Below, piece by piece: positions 11,017 to 21,216 of a DNA stretch of 64,000 bases. The DNA comes from Hormiphora californensis (Eukaryota > Ctenophora > Tentaculata > Cydippida > Pleurobrachiidae): positions 2,581,081-2,645,080 of the forward strand of contig CM035359.1 of the NCBI GenBank assembly GCA_020137815.1, in the 5' to 3' direction. The position numbers were made by a program, and so were the translations under genes. A model generated the notes under the pieces. That model saw only the letters and a list, made by a program, of their open reading frames with translations. It was not told the origin of the DNA and did no database searches. Positions within the stretch are counted from its first letter, which is position 1. The number at the start of each line of letters is the position of its first letter.

Positions 11017-14000
11017 GTTGAAGAACATAGCCAAGTTCTGTCATTGAGCATGCTCGCAGAGACTGCTGTTAAACAGACCTGTTCCACAGAGATCAGCGCT
11101 GTTAAACAGACCTGTTCCACAGAGATCAGCGCTGTTAAACAGACCTGTTCCACAGAGATCAGCGCTGTTAAACAGACCTGTTCCACAGAGAGCAGCGCTG
11201 TTAAACAGACCTGTTCCACAGAGATCAGCGCTGTTAAACAGACCTGTTTCTCAAATACAGACAGTACAACAGTACAGAGAGGCTTCTCAGACAAAACCTC
11301 TTTGGTTACAGAAAGTGCAAGGGTCGTTAATACTAGTCGTCATAAAATAAGTCATACTGCAAGTACCAATGTTACCAGCGTAGAGAGAGAAACCAGTAGC
11401 GTCAAGTCTGCTGTGTACAATCGATCCGTACAGAGCCTTGAGTCTCTAAGAGATACCAGTATTTCTCCAGTTGCCCTTGAGTCTCTAAGAGATACCAGTA
11501 TTTCTCCAGTGGCCCCTGAATCTCTGAGAGAGACCCGCATTTCTCCAATAATCCCTGAATCTCTGATAGATACCAGCATTTCTCCAACAATCCCTGAATC
11601 TCTGCGAGATACCAGTATTTCTCCAATAATCCCTGAATCTCTGAGAGAGACCAGTATTTCTCCACCCCTCAGTGGATCCGTCTCCCCACCCCTTCGTCAG
11701 ACTAGCACACCTGTTTCAGACTCAGGATACTGCTCCACATGGGCAAACCAAACTGCAAAAGAACCAGTAAAAAGTGGTCCTGATTTTCCAACTAGAGCTC
11801 CCAACACCGAATCTGCGGGTGAGGCTAACGGTCCTGATGGAGATCTGCCATACCGTGTGTCAACTGAGTCTCGTGTCTCGCCTGACGTGTACTCAAAATC
11901 TCCAATGCTACAAGAAACACCGCGTTCTCTTGTCTCACCTGTGGGGCGATCAGACAGCTCAGAATCTTCCTCGTCATCTCATGTGACAAGGAGTGAGAGG
12001 AGGAAGTTTTCTAAAAAGTGGGCATGGCTAAGTGAGGATGACGGGGAGGACCAGGATTCTGGCAGCGAGGAGTTAAACTCAATAAAATCTAGAATGAAGT
12101 TTCTACAGGACAGGTCATCGACCTCTCCTCCTTCTCCTTCATCGCGATCTCCTGAAAAATCTTCGGTTGATCAGACAGAACAACCTGTGCCACAACGCCG
12201 AGGTTCCCTACGAGTCCTCGAAATGGCGAGGAAATTTGAAGTCAAGAAAGAGGAGAAACCAGTGATAAAAGTAGGGTCAACAAAGAGATGTATAGCAGAT
12301 AGGTTCACAGCGAAGATAAAATTTATGAAGGAGCAGGAGAATCAAAAAGTGTCGTCACTGGTGGAGCCCTCTATTGACAGAGTAGTAACACCAACTTCGG
12401 GTACCCCTTGGGCAACAGGAGAGGGAAAAGTATTAACATCAGAACTAACTGAACAACCGACTGAGAATCGAATATTATCGTCTAGTCCTCTGAAACAATC
12501 ACCCCCTAAAGTGGCCCCGAAACAACCACCCCCTAAAGTGGCCCCGAAACCTGCAATCCGGAGTAAACCCTTTCTCCGGTTTGAGGACATTATCCCCCCA
12601 CCACCACCACCAGAGGACTGTGATGAAACATCAGACGGAAATAAGGGGTTACTCTCAGGCAAAATGCCACTGACAGCGATTATTGAAACTAGCAAAGAAG
12701 AAGTTGAAACATCTAACGGGACAGATGAAAAAGAAGAAAAGATGGAACAGAGTTTATGGACGTCAATAAAACATGTTGCGTCACCCGTTGTTGGGAGGGT
12801 GCCTGACAGTAACTCACCACCACGACCACCAAGATCAGACATTCAAGTTCCACAAACAGACATTCCAATTCCAAAATCAGATATTCCAGTACCACAATCA
12901 GACAATCCATCACACTGTTCAACAGAGAACCCCAGCGAAGAACTTCCAGAGATACCAACAGAAGACGATGTTAATGAACTCTCTAACTCCGAAGGATCAG
13001 ATCTTGAACTAAACCTGGCCGACTGCCAATCCTGTTCCACAGAATCAGAGGAATCCGAACACGATCTCAGACTACAGTTTCGACAGAGCATCACTCTGAC
13101 CGACAAAACAGAGCCCAAAAGATCTGACGCTTCTGAGTTTCTAGTTGATCCTCTGGAGAAGGCTTTAGAAGCCATAGAAAGAAGGAGGTCATCAGCACTT
13201 TTAGAATCTACTGAGGGAGTTGAAGCGGTTGATGTGACTGAGGAGAGTCTGATTGTGAAGCAAACCATTGTGGACTTGGATGAATGTATCTCGCCGGATC
13301 CTCCAATCCTAGCACACAGAGCTTTCTCCCCTGTCACAACCCTCCCGGCACACAGAGATTACTCCCCCGCCGCAACCCTCCCGGCACACAGAACTTTCTC
13401 CCCTGCCGCAACCCAGATCCCACTACTAGAAAATGAAGAGTCTCTAGAAACTGTTGGTCTGAAACAGGATGGCTGCAAGACAACACGATTTGTATTTGTT
13501 AATGCTGCCGTCTCAACTCCAACCACTGAACCACTATTGGCTACGGAAGATATAATCACAGTTGAAGTCGAGACGGCTCCATTGGGTACAGAAGATTTCA
13601 TAGTCCAGACGGATCTCGATGAGTTAGTTGAAGTCCAAACGGATCACCATGAGTTAGTTGAAGTCCAGACGGATCACTATGAGTTAGAATGGGACTGTTA
13701 CTCTGTTGACTCTATCAACTCACAGCAGGATCAGATCTCTGTCATGTCAGTAGTCTCCTACTTTGGTAGTGAGGTTGATCTTTGTACTGCTGTGGAGGAA
13801 CAACTGGAGGTTGATCTTTGTACTGCTGTCGAGGAAGCACTGGAGGAAGAAGTGTTTTGCTACGAGCTGAAACAAGATCATGAGGACCAACACGGCAAGT
13901 TTAGCATTCACGAAGGGGAACACGTGTTTGGTGACCAAGATGTCCTCTCCACAGCTGAAGAGATCCATGTTCTGGTTAGGGAAACTGTGGGGGTCAACTG

Positions 14001-16918
14001 TGGCGACAATGAGTTTCCACTGGGAGATAACGGTGAGGCAGATCGAGAGGTGTCACCTGAAGAAGATCACATATCACTGATCCGTGATCAGCTGTCACCT
14101 GCTGAAGATCACATATCACTGGACTGTGATCAGCTGTCACCTGCTGAAGATCACATATCATTGTACCGTGATCAGCTGTTACCTGAAGAAGATTACATAG
14201 ATCGTGAAGTGTCGTGTGAGGTGTCATGCGAGGACAATGTGAGTCCTATTTTAGAAGATCGAAACTGTTTGTCAAAACACAATAGCTCAGCCGAATCCTC
14301 TAACTGTTTGTCAAAGGAGGACAGCTCAGGGGAATCGACTAACACCACACCACTATCCGCACCAAACATTTCTGTGGGTGAACACTGGAACAACAGAGAC
14401 ATTGCAGATGAAAAGTTTTCCAAAGAAGTGTCTCCCATCAGACAAACTTCTCTTGAGAGCTCCCTACTATCTTCCTCTAGCCAGGAGTCTGTAGAGTCTT
14501 CAAGACAACTGTCTGTAGAGTCATCTAGAAACGTGTCTCTGGAGTCTTCTAGACAGCCCTCACAGTCATCGTCTAGACAGGTGTCTCTGGAGTCTGCTGA
14601 ATTTGACAATGACGGCTCCCTCCGCAAAGATGACATCATCACTAGTGACGTCATCACGTCTAGTGAGGGGGATGTGGTGAAGAAGTCTAAAGAGCATGGA
14701 CCACGGTTGTACCATTATCTAGTAGATGAGGATGCGACTAGTTATCAAATCACCTCATTCAGCGCTACATCAGATTCAATGGGATCAGTGGAAGATCTCC
14801 TGCAGAGGAAGATCAGTTCAGAACTAACTCACATCACACCCAGATCTGATACTGAGGAGAAACAAGGAGAGGAATTAGAAAGCATGCATTTAGCGGATGG
14901 TGAAGAAGAAGAAGATGAGGAAGATGAAGAAGATGAGGAAGAAGAAGATGATGAGAAGTCAGAGGATGTGAGCTCTACAGAGGTCCTAATGAGCATTATC
15001 AGTAAAACCATGCCATCCAAAGAGCCCAGTGATGAATCCTCAACTCCCAAGGGTCACTCAGGTGATATGGAGTTTGAGAGGTTGTATCTGGAGACAGCTA
15101 CAGCACTAGAGATGCTGAGTGCGGCAGAAGAAGGAGAAGCGTTCTCAGAATCGTTCCGTGAAGCAACCCTGAGTTATAGCGAGAAATATCACAGGCTTAG
15201 TTTTAGTGATGAACGGCAAGAAGTCCGGCCCCTCAACCCTTCCCCGCCTAGCAAGTCTCTATTCACTGACTCTAAGCAAGGAACAGTTTATTACCCCATG
15301 ATGATGATGATGAAATTACCAGAACCAGACTATCTCTTGTCATGTCCTCATCCTCATCCTCCTCGTCGCATCACGTCTCAACACGGGTTATAGGCTGTTC
15401 AGAGTACAAATCCCAGATTGGGTGTTCTCTAACCCAGCACGTTTCTCACATTCTGAACAGTGACGATATTTTAGTCAATAAGACCAGTAGCTCTCGATCT
15501 AGTGAGGAGGGGGAGTCACCTGAACTTCAACCCTGCAATGATGATGGAGATTCAGATAGTGATAGCTCCGTCTCTGAAGCCTCGACAATTGAATCAGACG
15601 ATGGAGAGGAGGAGGAAGGAGACCAGAGTCGACCTGGTTCCTTTATCAGACCAGTCTACAAGCATCAAAGCTCCAAACTTGTCTCCCTGGACGGGGGAGA
15701 GTTGCATCAGGTGAGGGTGAAAGTAGACACACGAAATGAGGAGAGTGTGAGACTATTCGAGGGGCTGCGGAAGGGCCCCGTCACTAACAATGTGGATGAT
15801 TCACCGACCCCAGACCCCAGGATCTCCCAAATGTCAGTTAGTGACGTCACATTCCTGGACGCGGAAGATCTCGAGAAACTTACCAGATAACTTGTTGAGT
15901 AAGGGGTTAACAGATAACAGCTTCCAACCAAAACAACGAGCAGCAGATCAGTACGATTTCCTGGAACTGAGCCCAAAACTCCACCTTCACAGATCTCCCT
16001 CCTCTGTGTCAGGTTCATATGATCCGGTGGCAGTAACACCCGGCACCACACCCACCAACATCACCCACCACGTGAAGGTGATCCATAGTTGCAGTGTAGG
16101 GCAATAGTGAAGATGGGGATTACGAGTGTTTGAGGATGTTGGGGTCTCCTGAGATGAGTGGAATTAAACCACCACCAAGGGTTGAATCTCTCAAGAAGGG
16201 GTCTACCGCTGGAGGGGTTACTAAAATAACACCGGCCCAGATTGAAGTTACTAAGTTCTCGAGGAAGGTGTCCTACCAGCCATTAGGACCACTTGTGGTT
16301 GATCAAAGTGTGGATATATCCTCTATTCAGCAATTTAATAGGGATTTAATTGCCAAAGAGCCAGAGGCTAGGGCGGCAAAGTCGGGTAAATCGTGGAAAA
16401 AGGGATCATTTAAAGATCTGATCAAAAAGATGAAAGCACCCAAGAGTTCATCTCCAGAATTCTTTGAAGATGACATAGATCGGCCAGAGTTGGATATCTC
16501 TGGACCTATAATGGTGTCATCTAGTGTCCGGACCAACTCAGAACATCTAGTCACTGATGCAGCCCGGTCTGGATCCTACAGTATCTCCACTCAAAAGGTG
16601 GTACTAAACGACACTCTATCTGAGGTATCAGAATGCCCAGAGTTCAGCAGTACCTATAATATTGATAAGGTGGACCGGGTTAACGGATTCTTTCTGCCAA
16701 ACTCCGCCCAAAAACAGGTGAAGTTCATGGATGAAAGCGAGTTGGCGTATACCAGCCAGCAGAGGTTGGTGTTCAGGAAGTCAGACCCCGCCGCACCTGA
16801 TCCCTTCTCCCTGCCCCTACATACTCAGGGAGGGGGTCGAGATAGGGTCCATAGTGGAACTAGGAGTGGAATTGAGAAACTAGCAAAGGCAATCAAGTGG
16901 CCAAAGAAGAGAAATTAA
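11017..16918 (+). CDS. Giant acidic/Ser-rich terminal exon, possible alternative beta-spectrin tail (three frame changes near 3' end)
   Basis: An open frame enters in phase 0 at a strong acceptor (ttcccttccccag, ending 11016) as VEEHSQVLSLSMLAE and stays open to a stop at 15393. It has no recognised domain but many tandem protein repeats: AVKQTCSTEIS about six times, SLRDTSISP about six times, HRAFSP three times, VQTDHHELVE three times, and EDHISL(x)DQLSPA three times. Proline-rich and acidic tracts occur too. Coding style continues past 15393 if the frame changes near 15295 (to DDDDEITRTRLSL, running to 15888), near 15880 (to PDNLLSKGLTDNS, running to 16107) and near 16100 (to GNSEDGDYECLRML), ending WPKKRN at 16918. 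The shared spectrin exon 8814-8957 also ends in phase 0, so splicing it here instead of to 9966 would give a spectrin with a tail of about 1,900 residues. A separate gene with unseen upstream exons is the alternative. The frame changes are either consensus errors or real decay. Confidence 0.65.
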
Positions 16919-17700
16919 ACTTCTTCTTTTACTTCTTCAGAGTGTCTGGGTTTTGGGAAGACACTAAACTGTTAAAAGTCCCTGCTTTCTAGTGTCTAAT
17001 GTTTGAATGAGCTGTGAATTTGCAAATTGTGTATTTTGTCATGATGTTGGGTAACAACAAGTATTTTGTATAGGGACAGGATCCCTGTTTCACTGTCCAT
17101 GTTGTGATATTGTACGTTCACATTATGATATTATATGATATTATTATTATGATATTATAGTTTGTACACTTTGGTAAAACGAGAGTTTTTATTCTTCTTG
17201 CCCATGGTGGGTTTGGGAGAGTTTTGTGATACTTCCTAAAGAGGAAAATATTAGAAAACTATTGAACGGTAAAATAGACCCTTGAGGCCAGTTAGACCCA
17301 ATTTGAATTATACTGAATTAGGTCACCTTACCGACCTCATTTCCCGGTGAAAAGTTGTAACTGGGGTGAATTTAATCAAATTATGCTCAATTAGGACACT
17401 TTCCCGACCTCTGCGGGATTGGAAAAGTTGCTTACGTGATTCAGCGTATCAAAATTAGTCGGGTACAGCGGTTTTCGCTTTGATATGAATAAGTTTCAGT
17501 TTTTACTGTCCGATCTTGCCTCTTGGTCAAATGATTAAGTTGGGTCAGTCTGTGCGCTCCCTAAGTGCAATACTAATAAACCTGGTGTCTGTAAATCATA
17601 AAGTTTTGTATAGTTACCATGGTAACAACACACAGTTCACTTGTATAGTTACCATGGTAAGTGGTAACAACACAACGCTATAAAAAGCCTAGCTTGTCTT
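16919..17700 (+). repeat. 3' flank/UTR of giant exon, duplicated downstream
   Basis: Positions about 16940-17222 (phrases 'gggacaggatccctgtttc' and 'tttggtaaaacgagagttt') recur at about 19628-19857. Positions 17576-17680 ('taaacctggtgtctgtaaat', 'gttaccatggtaac') recur at 20129-20220. A foldback-family fragment (17275-17505) separates the two blocks in this copy. No further coding sequence is seen. Confidence 0.7.
17275..17505. mobile_element. Fragment of the foldback family found at 51241-52214
   Basis: It shares 'gattggaaaagttgcttacg', 'cgtatcaaaattagtcgggt' and 'ggttttcgctttgatat' in the same order with one arm of the 974-bp palindrome. Only a single arm is present, without the nested 'tggcagattccggcca' termini. 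Confidence 0.7.
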
Positions 17701-17744
17701 TTCCCCAGTCAGTACACGGCATAGCTATCATCCCTGTGGTTAAG

Positions 17745-18200
17745 CTTAACTTCAAGGTCGCCAGATGTCTAATATATGCTGTATTTCACCATAGTTAAAC
17801 ACAAATTTCTTCTAAAAAAGAGAGATAAATGAAAGAGACAAATGACCAACACACTTCTATCTGTGTGTGTTGTGGTCGATTGTTGATTTTCCCAGTCGCC
17901 AGATGTCTAATAGTAGTATGCTGTATTTCACAAAAGTTAAACACGAAATTCCTCCTTTTCCTGTCAGGCCAATGCTCTGACCACAGTTCTCGCGCGCTCC
18001 GACACGAGAATGGGTCAGGCCAATGCTCTGACAGTCCTTTTCGGAGTTCCCCAATTTCTCCTAGATGAATGACCAATACACAGCTAACTGTGTGTGTTGT
18101 GGTCGTTTGTTGATTTTCCCAGTCACGCAGCTAACGACTCCGTCGACTCCAACTATCATTCCTGTGGTTAGATTAGCTTCAAGGTCACGCCAGGATTTGC
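17745..18200. repeat. Short diverged tandem duplications
   Basis: 'gccagatgtctaata' with 'tgctgtatttcac' occurs at 17760 and 17896. 'gtgtgtgttgtggtcg' with 'ttgttgattttcccagtc' occurs at 17862 and 18090. 'ggccaatgctctgac' occurs at 17968 and 18018. No coding potential is seen. Confidence 0.6.
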
Positions 18201-18432
18201 TCCATTCTGCTCGTAAAAGAGGTTTTTACGTAGCACACGATGACAGACATTTGTTGTGGCAGGCAGCTGATTGTGTAATAAACTTTGTAAATAGACACCC
18301 AGTATTATTCTAACGTCAAATGGAGACTCGCTCAGTCGGGCTGGGTTAGTAATAATAATAATGTTGTTGGATTCACAGCGAATCTCCATATTTTGTCGAA
18401 TAAAAAGATGACCAGTTTTCAATTTCATGTTT

Positions 18433-18622
18433 GGGTCAGCACACACCAACGTTAAAATTAAAATTAAATTTTGACGTTTTTGGTCATAACTCTGCTATTT
18501 CTTGGCAAAATTGCTTCATTTTGGGCTTGTTGGAAAGAGGACATCGAGCCCGTTCTGAACAGCCCAAGAAACCAAAAACGTCAAATTTTAACTTAAATTT
18601 TAACGTTGGTGTGTGCTGACCC
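18433..18622. mobile_element. MITE of 190 bp directly upstream of the second F5/8C gene
   Basis: The inverted ends read GGGTCAGCACACACCAACGT and, at the right, its reverse complement. Flanks 'tttcatgttt' (left) and 'tatcatgttt' (right) could be a target duplication with one mismatch. The right end lies 5 bp before the putative start codon at 18627. Confidence 0.75.
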
Positions 18623-18626
18623 TATC

Positions 18627-19292
18627 ATGTTTCCACCTGCAGCTATGTTTTGTATTCTCCTTTTCTTTGTGTTATTGAGGGATACTGCACTGGGTGGTAA
18701 GATCGTTCTGATAAACCCAACTTCGAGAAGTTCGAGCAGTGGTAGGGACGCCTCAGCTGCTATTGATGGTGATTTGGCAACAGAGTACCATTCTCTGACA
18801 TCAGATGTTGAGGAATGGATAAAGTTTGATTTGCAGGACCCGTCAAGTATATCAACTGTTACCATGGTGGGAAGGTAAGATTATAACCTCGATTTACCAG
18901 ACTTCTCGTGGTTTGTTTATTTAGTAAATCGAGGTTCCGGTAAATCGAGAGATCTAGTAAACCAAAAGTTAAAGACATTTTAAATTTAGAACATTTTGCA
19001 AATCAAATTTTTCATCCCTTTAGGGCAAACTATGGTACCTATGGATACCGTATTCAGGGGACCCAAGTCCGAATCTATAGTGAACAAAAAGGAGCTTGGA
19101 CCACTTGTGGAACTGTTGATGAGGTCCATTTATCCAACCCAGAGTACACCATTACCTGCCCCACTGACATCATAGCAACCAAATTGTGGTTGTATGATGA
19201 CACTGTGGCAACGAATGGGGCTAATTATAATGATGACGGAGTGATCATGGTTATAAAGGAGGTTACCGTTTATGGACGTGGACTTTCAATGG
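18627..19292 (+). CDS. Secreted F5/8C-like (fucolectin-like) protein, 5' part
   Basis: Exons 18627-18874 and 19024-19292 join in phase 2. The ATG at 18627 (or 18645) starts a signal peptide (MFCILLFFVLLRDTALGG). The domain has AIDGDLATEYHS, WIKFDLQDPSSISTVTMVG and a closing EVTVYG, the same layout as the minus-strand gene at 121-2957, with the internal intron in the same place and phase. The second exon ends in phase 1 at a donor (gtaaat), so further exons should follow. The only nearby candidate is a 39-bp phase-1 exon at 20083-20121, which is weak. No sushi exon was found before the opposite-strand gene at 20677. This may therefore be a truncated paralogue or a gene with distant 3' exons. 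Ligand unknown; extracellular location inferred from the signal peptide. Confidence 0.75.
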
Positions 19293-19621
19293 GTAAATTT
19301 AAAACTATTATTATGTTTAATTGAAACATAAAAACAAGGAAATTTCACATAGCAAAAAATTATGAGAGTTAAATTTTATGCCCAAACTTTTAGCAAGTGA
19401 CAATTTCTCTTATAGTTATAATAACAGATTGTTACTTGCTAAATCTACAAATCAACCTTACCTAAGATATTATCAACATTTTGAACACCAAACGTTGAAA
19501 ACGTTGTTCTACATGTAATATGTGTAATATATCTTTACACGGGGGATTACGGATCCCAATTTAAAAAGAAGCCCAGGTTTTCCCCCTCGAAAATTGCTCG
19601 GTGTGTTATGCATTATGAATT

Positions 19622-20220
19622 ACGAAACTAAACTGTTATAATTGTCAAAAATCCCTGATTTCTAGTGCCTAAAGTTTGAACTAGCTGTAATTGTGGAAAT
19701 TGTCTATTTTGTATGGGGACAGGATCCCTGTTTCTCTGTCCATATTGTGATAATGTGTCCATATTGTGATATAGTTTGTACAATTTGGTAAAACGAGAGT
19801 TTTTCTTCTTCTTGCCTGGGCTTGGGAGTGTTTTATTATACTTCCCGAAGAAGAAGATAGTTTGGCAACTGAGCTCAGCTGAGGTTGGTATATGTCAGCC
19901 AAGTGGATTCAACCCAATTCTCTCAACTCTCACACACCCAACTCTCTCACACACAATCTCCCTTACATTTTACTGTTGTTTCAATGTTTCAAATAGCCTA
20001 TTATTGATGTTTTCTATGCATCTTTCACCTAAAATGCAAGGGTAATCCTTATTTCTGATGGATTTGGATCCCCTTGCTGTAGAAAACAGGGTTCACGACT
20101 CGTTGAGCAACAGCTGTGAAGGTAAGATCAATAAACCTGGTGTCTGTAAATCATAGAGTTGTGTATAGTTGCCATGGTAACTATACACAGTTCACTATGT
20201 TACCTTGGTAACAACACACT
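19622..20220 (+). repeat. Second copy of the DNA following the giant exon
   Basis: Two blocks (about 19628-19857 and 20129-20220) match 16940-17222 and 17576-17680 in order and orientation, at roughly 80-90% identity by eye. The foldback fragment present in the first copy is missing here. A (CA)n tract at 20254-20270 follows. Confidence 0.7.
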
Positions 20221-20676
20221 GGTGATGACGTAATACCAGTGCAGCTCCTCTCTCACACACACACACACACTTCATCCAAGATCTTATTAAATGAGCTGTG
20301 TCCAATCTCATGATACTATCGGTAGAGAGTCTGCTAGATATCGTATAGATCACTCCATAGTTGCTGTAATAAAAGTCTACCCTGGAGATTTTGTGTCTCT
20401 ATAACTTTGTTGAGTTACCTCTCCTACCCCTTACTATAACTCTGATTTGTTTTAGTCTTACTATCTGTTATTATGTTAAGTAACTAAGTTTTGTTGTTGC
20501 AGCGAAAACCGTAAAACATCAATCGATCTGACAAAGATACAAATTACAAAAACTACCAGCCTTTGCAATGTCAATTAGTTTCTACAGCACAGACACCTTA
20601 TCGGCTACATCAGTCTTAAAAAAGTCACTCTCTGAACATATTTTGTATTGTCCACTTTTCATTTCATTTAAGACAG

Positions 20677-21216
20677 CTATCTCCTACCTCCCCTTCCACC
20701 GCTATGTCCGCCTCCACTATGTCCTCCTCCACCTCCACCACCTCTACTATGCCCTCCTCCTCCTGCGGGTGAGTTGTGAGAGGAGTGTTGTCTAGGAGAC
20801 CTGACTGCTGGTGTAGTAACCACTATTGGTCGAACTGGTGGTGTAGTAACCACTACAGCAGCTGGTGGAGGTCTAACCACGACTGCAGCTGGTCGGGCAA
20901 CTATCACAGGTGCTGGGGGTCTCACCACAGGTCTAATCACAGGGGGAGGGACCACTATGGGTCTTGGTCTCGATATGATGAGGGGTGGTGGAGAGTGGAT
21001 AGGGGGTGGTGGAGGGACTGATATTACAACTGAGCTGGTTGTTTGGGGTGGTGGTGGGGGTTGTTTCCGATGGAATAGAGGTCTGCCTGTTATCAGTCGA
21101 ACTCGTTCTGAGCCCCGCACATCTGTGATGTAGAGACAGCGACAACACAGAATCGATAGGAAGATTAGAATTCCAAATATTAGAACACCAAGAACGATCC
21201 AGTACTCCGCATCCAT
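20677..21216 (-). CDS. Small single-pass membrane protein with proline-rich and glycine-rich tail
   Basis: A single-exon reading frame of 179 codons with an ATG at 21216. Residues 6-29 form a strong membrane span (WIVLGVLIFGILIFLSILCC) with no signal peptide before it and a positively charged side after it. The rest is low complexity: PPPPPQTTSSVV, repeated VVRPP/VVTTPPVRP units, then [19 protein letters not shown] and a stop. The likely topology puts a short N-terminus outside and the tail in the cytoplasm, where proline motifs could bind SH3 or WW domains (inference). I do not recognise a family. The antisense strand is also open in places because of the biased composition. Confidence 0.6.
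   Translation of the reverse strand: MDAEYWIVLGVLIFGILIFLSILCCRCLYITDVRGSERVRLITGRPLFHRKQPPPPPQTTSSVVISVPPPPPIHSPPPLIISRPRPIVVPPPVIRPVVRPPAPVIVARPAAVVVRPPPAAVVVTTPPVRPIVVTTPAVRSPRQHSSHNSPAGGGGHSRGGGGGGGHSGGGHSGGRGGRR

Noticed and set aside
12342-14657. Long antisense open frames (12842-12342, 13337-12843, 14657-14193) within the giant exon
   Set aside because: They mirror the Ser/Glu/Pro-rich sense frame, lack splice or start context, and have low-complexity antisense composition.
15711-15886. Intron (cag|gtgagg to cttaccag) to explain the second frame change of the giant exon
   Set aside because: Removing it leads to a stop within a few codons, and the removed DNA reads as good coding sequence.
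20083-20121. 39-bp exon continuing the second lectin gene
   Set aside because: Phase fits (1 to 1) and both splice sites exist, but it lies within the duplicated flank, is tiny and encodes no domain; kept only as a weak candidate in the gene entry.
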